Origin: Haliotis asinina
Taxonomy: Eukaryota; Mollusca; Gastropoda; Lepetellida; Haliotidae
NCBI RefSeq assembly: GCF_037392515.1
Contig: NC_090280.1
Location: forward strand, 74,698,504-74,762,503
Length of the DNA stretch: 64,000 nucleotides
Direction: 5' to 3'
Shown: piece by piece, positions 46,401 to 57,300 of the stretch
Layout: each line of letters begins with the position of its first letter
Numbering within the stretch: position 1 is the first letter of the stretch
Notes under the pieces: model-generated
The model's input: only the letters and a program-made list of their open reading frames with translations
What the model was told of the DNA's origin: nothing
Database searches by the model: none
Position numbers and translations under genes: made by a program

Positions 46401-48153
46401 TTTAAGGTCCCGCTATTTCGTACTTTACGCTGCTTATGACAACGCTTCTTCAATACATTACAAACTCAGACCGTAATGCGAAAAACAATCGTTGAATTTA
46501 TTGCTGAACGCTGTACTCAACAACATTCCATATTTAGGACGGTGCCATGTCAATAGCAGAAGCTTGAAAACTGAGGGAAAATAGCTTTCCCTTAATCTTT
46601 TCATAAGACATAAATTCCACATAATCTTAACCCAATCACCCCCATCCTAATCACCCGACGGTTAAAAGGCCTCAATATGAAAGGGACGGGATGTTTCAGG
46701 ATTCACGATCGGTCGGTGAAAAGAAACAAGGCCACACCAGAAAAGATGGAGAACATTTGCTGTGTTTTTCCAACAAAGCGTTCTGTTTCCGTGTGTAGAA
46801 ATAATGAGGTGATGGTCAAGTTCGAAAAATATCTAACTACTTTGAGAAAAAGTCTCGAATAGCCACAGATACAGGCCAGTACCTCCAAGTAAGTGATCAG
46901 CAACAAAGTATTCAATTTACGTCTCCAAATATATTGTTTACTTATGCACTTTCCCATATGATTCAATCTTTTCTAATGTTTAAAAATAAGTTGTTTTATT
47001 TTCCTTTAAGTTCCGACACAAGTAATACTCTGCTTCCGCGAAGGGCCGACAATGACCCACTTCTTATGCAAAGTGTAAAGCACGTGCAAATCGTCCCTCT
47101 GCACAGGAGTTTACTCGTCATGAGGCAAGGTACCCAAGTACAGGATTCATGAAAGCAAACGTAAGGACTGTTGTTGCACGTTTGTATTTCCTGTCAACAC
47201 TGTTCGTTCATGTGGTAATTGGATTACCTGTCGATTTCGTGCATTTGTTATTTCTCAGGTAAAAACGTCAAATCCTGGATATCGTCTGGTGTGCTGTCAG
47301 TGTTTGATGGAACGTCTGGACATTCGTACCTCATACCATCGTTGACACTTGACAAACCATAAGACGCTTCGCAAAGGGCCTACGAGTTACAAAAAGACTG
47401 ATAATCACGATGACTACACATGTTAACGTATGTATTGATCATATTTAATGTGTGTAGCCAGTTAAATCCACAGAGAGTTTAACTTTCAGTGTTAATTTGT
47501 CATCAAACACTGATTCAAAGTTTTAGAGTTGTCCATTTGTAATCTCAATATATGTTGCATGTGTAGCGTATCATTCCAACAATCTTTTCTAAAGTTTTGT
47601 TGGTTGCTGAATATATATATAACAGTAATTTAATGGACCAGCTTCTTGTTATTTCAACCTTTCACGTATCTGTCCCACAACTGAATTCCGCCATTGCTGA
47701 AATATTGCTGAGTACGTTAAGTAACGAACAAGTCTGAATTATTGTCCATTATGACCAAACCCTTGTTCAGTGTTCAAGCCTTAAATGAAGCAGACCTTGA
47801 TTTTCCCATCACACTGTCACCTGTTTATGTTAATGGAACTATTTGTTTCTATAAAATTATGTATACTCAAAATAAGTAGCAAGTGTGGGTAGCTCAGCCC
47901 ACCTCTGCCAGTGAGCCTGAAACCATGGTCACCAGGGTCCCCTGAGTCATAGAGTAGTCTAACACTTCATTGTCATACAATTTCTGTATGATATCCATGG
48001 CAATTCAAAGTCTGTATTTCAATATTTTCAGGAAATAACTTATTATTTTCACATGAGTCTTAGCTGCTGTATTCATTAGGGCATAGTTTTCTTTTGAATG
48101 AAACCACTTGACTGTTTTTGGTCATTGTGAAAACCTTGTCATGTTTTCTTCAG
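46401..48153. other. Upstream of the first recognised CPEB1 exon
   Basis: The first coding exon of CPEB1 should lie here or farther upstream, but no candidate is convincing. A SINE/LINE tail scrap, CTGAAATATTGCTGAGTACG, is at 47696-47715. Confidence 0.35.
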
Positions 48154-48328
48154 AATGCCAACATTCCAGCTATCAAGGTGGAGGACTTTGATAGTGGTGA
48201 AGGTCTTGTAAGTGGGTCTACAGCTGCTAACAATATGGAAATACTAAAGCACATCAATGCTTTATTAGACAACTCCCTCAACATGACAAACCTTGCAGGC
48301 AATATGCTGCCACAGGACAGGGCAAGAG
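48154..48328 (+). CDS. CPEB1: CPEB1 exon (first recognised)
   Basis: Acceptor TTTTCTTCAG. Encodes [17 protein letters not shown] and [15 protein letters not shown], the conserved CPEB1 N-terminal block. Donor AAGAG|GTATGT, phase 1. It begins in phase 0, so the missing upstream exon must end in phase 0. Confidence 0.93.
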
Positions 48329-51300
48329 GTATGTTTCAGGAGTCCAAAATCTTCAAGGACAAGCTATTTGATATTCTGGGGTTGCTTCATATCATAATAT
48401 ATCCCAAAATATTCTAGTCATCTTAAAAGGAAAGGTTGTGAGAGCAGAAATATCATAAGCGGTAATTCCTTCCCGAGAAAGAATTTGCATTCTTTTTCAA
48501 GCAGTGACAGTTGGAATACAACTTTCCAGCACCGTCTGAAATATATTGAAACTTAGATTGTTTTGACACCAATTCAAGCCTTCAAAACTGATATCTTTCA
48601 AAGAATATATTTGCTTGTAAACAAAAACTATACCCATGCATGATTGTCACATTTGTAAATCTGCTGATCCTGAAGATAAAGTTAAGAACGCTACTGCCTG
48701 GAGTGAGCTTTCATGACATTGTTTTAAGATTCACATGTTCACCACTTCCAGAAGCCATGCCACAAGTGCCAATGTATGCTGCCAACCCTTCAGCAGACTA
48801 CCAGTCCCTGGTTGGCTACAACACTGTTCCACAGTCATCACAGGCTACAACTGCCTATCCTGGTAATAATGAGTGAGTGAATGAGTTGAAGGTGAACACT
48901 GTTGGATATTAATTGTCCACAGTAAGACAAGGACGAAAAGAGCATGAAAAATATGAGGCACTTTAAGCTTGATGTTGGTCATATTCAGAAACTTTTCATA
49001 TGGTGGATTACACTTGTTTTAACTCCTGTATCTTGGACATTAAGCTTGTGTGTGAAACCTTTTGATATTATTCATTTGTGTACATGTGAACATGATCCTT
49101 GTCATTGTGTCATAAGTACTTATCACAATATTTTTAGTTGAGTCCTCTCCAGAAGCCATATTGAAAAATTTCTCTTTGCCAAGTCTTTGTGTAGTGTATC
49201 CTTATGATTTTGTTACAAAACAAATTTGTTTAAATTCGAAAGATGTGACTTTAAATGTTTGAACTTTTGTTCTATTCTTTCTAACATTTTTATTTGTCTT
49301 GTAAGGCCTACCTGATCCTGAATGGAATGCCCCAAGTGAGCTATATACGTAGTGCCATGTTGTTTAATATTTAAAATGGTTCAAGTGTCCCCAAATATTA
49401 CTTGGCCTTAAATATTTATGGTAATATAGAAGATAGTCGAAGTTACAAAGAACTCATAAAGGGGAAGATGTTTAGCAGAGACAACGAAGTACAAGTAGTT
49501 AATAAATCTAATCAGTCCTCTTCCCTCCAGGCTTCCAGCTGTTTTCCCCAACGTCGCACGCTGCTGCAGCTGCCTCCCTACAGCAATACGGCGTGTACAG
49601 CCCCACCGACACTATGGGTTACACCACACCACAGCGTTACCCCAGGGCCATCAAGGGTGAAAGGACAGCAAGTGCTGCCTCAAGGTACCAGGTCTCAGAG
49701 TATTTCATCATACTCTTGAGTCCTTTTGACATCTTCTCAAACACAATGCTTTCAGTTATTCAGTATATTTTTATCGTGTCCTGGGTACAGGGTGTTGGGT
49801 ATTTGATATCAAATATAATAATCAATTGTGCAGATTCTTCACTTTAGTAGAGTTCTTTGCGTTTGATTAGTGAAGATATATCTCATTACATAATGATTCC
49901 TAAGTTGAAACTAAAAGGTAAACAAGACAGGGCTTTAAGTGGCAGCTCCTCAAGTGGCATTTAGAAACTGGTATGAAGAGGAACAATTTCATGGACAAAT
50001 GAATGCATTAGATCCAACGTTTTGGTGTAGATCCTAAAATTGTTATCCAACAGTTTATACAATTGGTTCATGAATAAACGTTGAAACCAACCAGAGAACA
50101 AAAGTGATGTTATAAACAGTTGTATTCTAAAATTGACAAAGTTCATAAATCTATACATAACACAACACAAAAAAGATATTTCTGTGATTGTTTCCTTTTA
50201 TATATTGAAGTATAATGTAACACAAGGGCAGTCATTATAACAGTACAGACTGTGCTGGTAATGCTCACCTCTTGGCATTGTGACGTCACGTTTGTGATGT
50301 CATCGGGTTTGACATTCCATCGTGGGTAATGTAATTGATGATGTCAAAACATTGTGATGTCATATAGTTTATGATGTCCGGGCACTGTTCAAAATTTCCT
50401 GTCAAAAGAATACCGCAGAGGAGATGACATTTGATCTCACACAAGCTGTATCTACAGTGGAACAGTTTTGGGTGATAAAATAATATTTGCAGTGTGCTGG
50501 TTCTGTTAATTTGCTGTCATGTGAAATAAGAAGCAACAGTTAACTCTTCTTAGGTGCCTGAGAAAAAGATGCTAGCAAGGTTTCCGAATCCCTCAGCCAG
50601 AATAGCCTATAGGTGAAGACGGTTTATTTAACTTAAGACCTCCAGTCTGTACACATGGTAACACCTAAAAATCTTCACACATGAGACAGTCTCAACAAAG
50701 AATGTTAGTTTAACATACAACCTGTGCAGTTGTCCTGCCTGCTTATAAGTGGCAGAAGAGCAACTGGAAATCTGCATCTGTCATCCACCTATAAGTTCAC
50801 ACAGACACTGTAAATGTGCATAGATCAGCAGTTCTCATAGAAATACTCTGCCTTACTGGCTATATTTTGATGAACTTGACATATGGCTGACAAATGTGCA
50901 TAACTGTAGTGGTACAATAGTATCATAATGACAGGCAAAGTAGTGCAAATAGTGGAAAGCATCATAGCATTGTGAACACAGTTACTTTACTTAGTGCTTA
51001 TCTATATAAGCGGACTATTATTAGTTTCCAGAAGAAGACACTTTCTTAAAGCCAACGAATATGTTAAAACAGGATGAATTTTACATGAACAAATTCGTCT
51101 TCTGATAATCTGATAAGTATTAACCAAGTAGGGGGAGACAAATGTTTCTGTGGAATATATTCATTCCCAAAGTCAACATATGCATCACAAATAACAGATA
51201 ATATTCATCTTGCATATCCGCCATAGAAACAGGGCAACCTCATACTCATTGTAAAATAGCTCGCATTGCATCTTCATGCGCAAGCTTGTTGATTTTTACC

Positions 51301-54300
51301 TGAGTGATAAATTACGTTGCTTTTGCTTGCATGGGTAATACTCGGTGTGACATGACTGAATATCTCTTGTGCCTCTCGCCTGGACTTCAGCAACCCATGC
51401 TTGCTGTAAGAGGTGACTAATGGGATTGGGTAGTCAGACCTGTTGACTTGGTTGATACATGTCATCATATCCCAATTGTGTGATGCTCATGATATTGATC
51501 ACTGGGCTATCTGATCCAGACTCAGTTATATACAGGTCAGCCTATACTGATTGGCCACCATTGAGTGGTGTTATACAAAGCAAACCAATCATCGTGGTTT
51601 CAGATTATACTTATGTGGGACTGATTTCTTGCAGTGATTATGGATCCATGTCTCCAGTAAGCCCAATGAGTGACATGAGTCTGTCTCCCATGGACAAGAT
51701 TATCTACTCCACACTTCTCTCGGGCAACAGGACAAATCGCAGTCCTTCACCATGTGAGTCAGACACAAGTGGCTTGAGCAGTGAATGTTCTGACCCTGCA
51801 CTCCTTGACATGATGGTAAGTTCATCTTTGACATGATGTTAAGTTCAACTGCTGTACTACATAAATACATTATGTTGAGCGAGTAAGTTGGTTGTTTCTG
51901 CACTTTTGTAATATTTCTGCAATATCATGGGACACGAGAAATGGCCTTCACTCATTGTACTCATGTAGAGAATCGAACCTGAGTTTTTAGCATGACAAGT
52001 CAATGCTTTAACCACGAGGCTACCTCACATTAAGATGATGTATTAGGCTAAAGGTAGAAGCCATTTGTTTCAATTCATCCAGCTTAATTGTTGAAAGTAT
52101 GTTCTTTATTTTAATGTTTCATGCAGATGGTTTCGTAAGACCCCAAATGAAAAATTTCATTAATCTGGTAAAACCTCCAATCATTTAAGCCACTTAAATT
52201 ATGAAAATTGTCCATTATTTCTATTTGTTAAAAATATATTTAGAAGCAGCGTGACAATATATTACTGATGAATTAGTAAATCAGGTTTGAGGAATTAAGG
52301 TTAGGATTTCCTGACAACTGTCCACTAATACAGTGGAATCTGTCTAAACCGGCACTCCTTGGGACTGAAGAAATAATCTGGTTTATACAAGGTGCTGGAT
52401 CGTGGAGCTGATGATAAATGTACAAGTCATGAATGGGACTGAGATTTTATGCCAGTGTTGACAACTTGCCGGATTGGAAAGATGCCGGTTTGGACAGCTA
52501 CCACTGAAATAATGGCACATCTATCAATTTCCTCCCAGAAAGTCATCACAACTCTGTCAACAGTATGATCAAAATGACATCAGACAGGGTACACTAATTT
52601 CAAGGTATACTTGTTATCTGAATCAAGGTCAATGCATTTTAACAAGACAGTCTTTCCTTTATAATTTGGATCATTGGGTGTAGCCTAGTGGTTAAAGCAT
52701 TTGCTCATCAAGCAATCAACCAGGTTCATGTCCCTGCGATTTCTTGTGTCCATTGCTAGTGTAGAAACTGTGTAAAATTATACCCAGTCAGACCAGTCAA
52801 ATCTTGTTCTTCGTTTGACTTTGATGTTTCAGAATACATTGAGCATTGGTGGAAAGTTAAACATTCGTGGTCCCCAAACTGACATGTCAAACCAGTTGTG
52901 CCAAGGCATGCAGTCTGTACAGATGGCCAAAGATGCTCTGGTTCCCCTGGACTCAAGTCAGTTGTTGCATGACCAAGCCTGGCATTCACAAGCAATCACT
53001 CCCTTCCTCAACATGACCAATGTTGACCCATATGCCATAGACAGGGCTGCCAGACTTCACAGAAATGCTGCTGGTAGGTGTTTCATTATAATTAACTTGT
53101 TTCCAACCATGGTTTATGGAGATATATCATTGTGACTTGAAATATATCTTGTAGTGGTTGGTTGAATTTGAGTTGCTAACCCATGCTGGTCATCATTGTA
53201 TTTGAATCAACTGTATGATCCCTTGTCAGAAACAGCTAAAGAAAATAATTTTCAGTGTTTACCCTTATGCAGAAAACCTGTGTATTTGACACAAATTGTC
53301 TCAAATATCTCAGTGAATTTAAAAGCTTGCATCATTGTTGACACAATACTACTAGGCCCTCAGTTCAGATAATCTAAGCTTGTAATTTGCTGTTGTTTAA
53401 AACTTTGTTCATTGTTTGCCAGTTAACTGCTCAGTGCTGAATAAGTACCTGATTTTCTTTAGCCTGTTTTTTATCTATACTGAACTATCACAGTTGATGT
53501 ATTGATGAAAGTGTCTTGCTGAAGTTGAGTCCCCAGAACATGTCCATGACTCTCATGACACCAGAGAGACATGATCACTCCTAAATTTTTATGTCTAGGG
53601 CAAACACTGAATTTTTGAAGCAAGTCAAACAATGCACACTTAAAGACTTTAACTTAATTGGTCTGTACTCGGAGACAAACAAATGAAGAGCCTGGTAAGA
53701 ATTGGTCTACAGTAACTCATGCATGTTGTAAGAGGCAACTAACAGGATTGGGTGATCAAGCTTTCTGATTTGGGTGACACATGTCACCATATCCTAGTTG
53801 CATAGAGACATTCATCATGGAATTTTTAAAATCATTCCAGTGAGGTTCTTTTGATTCCTGGTTATCCCCTGCAACATATTTTGCAGGGGTATTAAAATGC
53901 ACCCTGTCCATCTGTGTGTGCACATTTGTTTTCCAGGGCAGAACTTTAAAACTTTCTTGACCACACTTGGCACATAGAATGATCTGGTGGTGTATTAGTG
54001 CCTTTTGGTAGTTTTGGTATTCTTAATAAAATATTTTTTGTATTTCCATAGCAACAAGTGTAACTTAGCCTGAAATTGGAGGTAATGCAGGGGACATTGA
54101 TGTCTTCTTGTTTTCATTTCCGTTAGTTGACAAAGTATGAAGTAAGGTTGATTCTTTTGTCAGGTCACTATGTTGTAATTTTATATTTTCCCTTTGCTTA
54201 ATAATGGGATTTTCTAATAAAGGTTGCTAATTTTCATCAACAGGAAATGTACTTGAATTATTTGTAATTATAATTATAATCTTAATATGTACATTACAAC

Positions 54301-57300
54301 AGACGTCAGCAAAATCAGCTGTCAGCACAAAATCTTGAGTGCCTTTATTCAGTCAGAACTTATTACTCGAAGGTCAAATGCAGAGATGTCATCAAAGTCA
54401 ATATGATGCACCTGGCCTAATCACCACACTGCGTGTCTTGACCTTGAACACAAGTGCCTGTCACTGTCCGTTAGACCATGTTGTTAATACTCATGCAGCT
54501 GGTCTGTGGACGCTCACTGATTCAACAGTGGGGTAAATCTTGTTTGTTTTTAGTAACCTGATACATTCTGTGGCTAGTTCCATGTCAAAAGATTTTCAGG
54601 AGGATGGGGGATGTCGTTCTTGTCACTGGACAACACTTTTACTTCTGTAGAGAGATCCTAAAACATTGGAACATTCTCACTTTTGGCTTGGTACTATGTT
54701 GTGAATGGAAAGCAATTCAGGAACGATGCTTTTACAAATATTCTCACAAATGTTTAATGGGTCAAACAACTACTTGATTGTCTTGTTATTGTTTGCAGCT
54801 GTGAGTGAGGCAAGCTGCACATGGAGTGGTCCACTGCCTCCGAGGAACCACAAAAACCCTACCTACTCCCCAAAAGTGTTCCTTGGAGGTGTTCCCTGGG
54901 ATATCACTGAAGGTATCTTCATCAAATATGATCACTGCAGTTGTAATATGATTCAAACTGAGTGTGATATTCTTAACAGATCTGAAGATCTGGCAATTTG
55001 TAGGGTTCAAGGGGTCAGGAATACTCATTGTGCCTATAGTAGGATTATCATGACATGTAGGAATTGGGTGCTAATGTTCTGTGATTTTGAAGATGAGTTA
55101 TTATAAAGATCATTAAGGTCAGATCTAATTTCTTGCTGCTGCTATGCTTAATGGTAAGTTCTACTTGATTTTCAAAAAGACCTAATCTGTTTGGGAAGGT
55201 CCAACTGTCCTTCTGATGATGCAATCTGAAATGGGTAATGGTGACTGGATTCTTATCCCGAATGCGAGTCAGTCAAATAAAAGTACTAGAATCAGTACTT
55301 TACTAAGATAGGTGGTGATGTATCCTTTTGGTGAAGACTCATCACAATGAAGACCCACAGTCATTTCCCTACAGAAGTCCCCACATCTCTGGTGTCCCAT
55401 CACTGCAATATTGCTGGTATATTGCAGCATAAAGCTAAACTTACTTCACTGAGAAAGTGTAATCCTGAATATAACATAAGTTTGACCTCTTTCTAAATGG
55501 CATTATGCATTCACCACAGTTTCATCACGATGAAACAAATTTGAAACAATATTTCATCAGATCGTGGGGTGCACTGCCATATGATATGAGACATCTGTTG
55601 GACATTCTGTTCAGTTTTAAAAAATTGATTCATAAATTTTGTTGAAAATTATATATTGGAGAGGAAATGTTCAGTTTGAACCTAGTGACAAATACCTCAA
55701 ATCTGCTTTCTGGGTGGCTAATGATCTTTCTGTAATGATCTGTTACAGGATCTTCCTATTGCAATAATAAGCACTAAAACCCCTTCTGAGTAGGATATGA
55801 TGCACTGATAAGATTGACTTCAGAAAGCAAATCCTGTTTCTACTGTTTAGAGGGAGACTGTGTCAAGACTAAGGTGAACCTGCAGTCCTATGAAATTACA
55901 TGTGTATCAACATACAAACTGATTCAAGACTTTCAAAATCTTTGTTTTTGTGAATTTGTTTTATTAGATTCGTATTTGAGTATACTTACTGAGACAATTT
56001 TAGTTTGACAACTGTCGTGGTGTTCCAATGATTGATATCAATCAAAAGAAAGATGAAAAGTAATTATTGATTGTAAAAACTTGTTTTCAATCAATCAGAA
56101 GTTTGTATCAGTATAACATGCATAAATGAAGTAAACTAATCATTAAATTTGGGTATTCACGAAACAAACATGGGCACTGAGTAAGCATTAAGCTATTTGC
56201 CTTGTAATATTTTAACAACTTTTATTGTTTAGTTACAATTCCACTGTCTTCTTGCATGTGTGCATTTCTTTGCCTCACAGTGTTAGTTGTTGTAAAAGAC
56301 ATCAATTAGAAAAGCATGGTGAAAACCTCATAAAACTGGTGATTACATTAAAAATGCCTACTTCAATTCCTGTTCAATAATGGTTTACCACAAGTCCTCT
56401 GATAATCAATAGCAGATTTCATTTGAGTTTCCCAACACTATACAACAGTCAGTAATTACAACCTTTTGACACTGAAAATTATATATCATACAACAATATT
56501 TTACTCTGTTTGCTAGATGTCTGTATGGTGCAGTGGCTTGAAATATCTAAGATATTTTTTAATATACCATCAGTTTCAGCCAGCCATATTTGATAGTTAT
56601 TGACAGATTGACGGAATTGACAAACAGAATGTTGTAACTTGTTCAAATTGCAACAGGTGCACATTAATGAAGTGTCCAATTTTACTTTGTGCATGTTTAT
56701 CTTATTATAACCAAACTGTAATAACAGTCGTGGGAAGGTTTGTTAGCACAGATTGTAACTTCTCTTTTTTCAAGCTGGACTTCAAGCAGCCTTCAACAAG
56801 TTTGGATCTCTCAAGATAGAATGGCCAGGGAAAGATGGTAAGATGATAGTTATGGAGGCTGTTTGAAAATGCTGGTTGAATGGTACATATGGATGAGAAA
56901 GTTAAATCTGCAGTTTGTTAGAACACTATAGTTTAGTCTCTGCTCTCATGTGACTTGAAATCATAGGTTCTATTGAAAACAACTTTAGATAATATTTCTT
57001 TTGAGCATCTTGATGAAGATCTTTCAAGGCAAATGATACTGACCTCAGCATACCACTGACTGCTCTATAGAATTGTTACTTCTAACATGTATTTAAAGCC
57101 TCTATAGAATTTTCACACCAGGTAATGTTGACCAAAAGAAATTCTAGAAACATTCTCAAGCCAGAAAAAGCTGTACTAGAAATATGATACATGACCTATC
57201 TTAAGCTGAACAAAAATTTCAACAATGATTTCCTATGATTTAGCTGTTTTGTCAATCTGCGACTGCTTCCATGTTTGTTCCAGGCTATGTGTACCTCCTG

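Noticed and set aside
46741-46809. Candidate first coding exon of CPEB1 (MENICCVF ... RNNE, phase 0 donor)
   Set aside because: The phase fits the exon at 48154, but the donor GAG|GTGATG is weak and the peptide has no match that I know in CPEB1.
46990-47119. Exon-like segment with acceptor TTTTAAG and donor CAAG|GTACCC
   Set aside because: It would end in phase 1, but the first firm CPEB1 exon needs phase 0.
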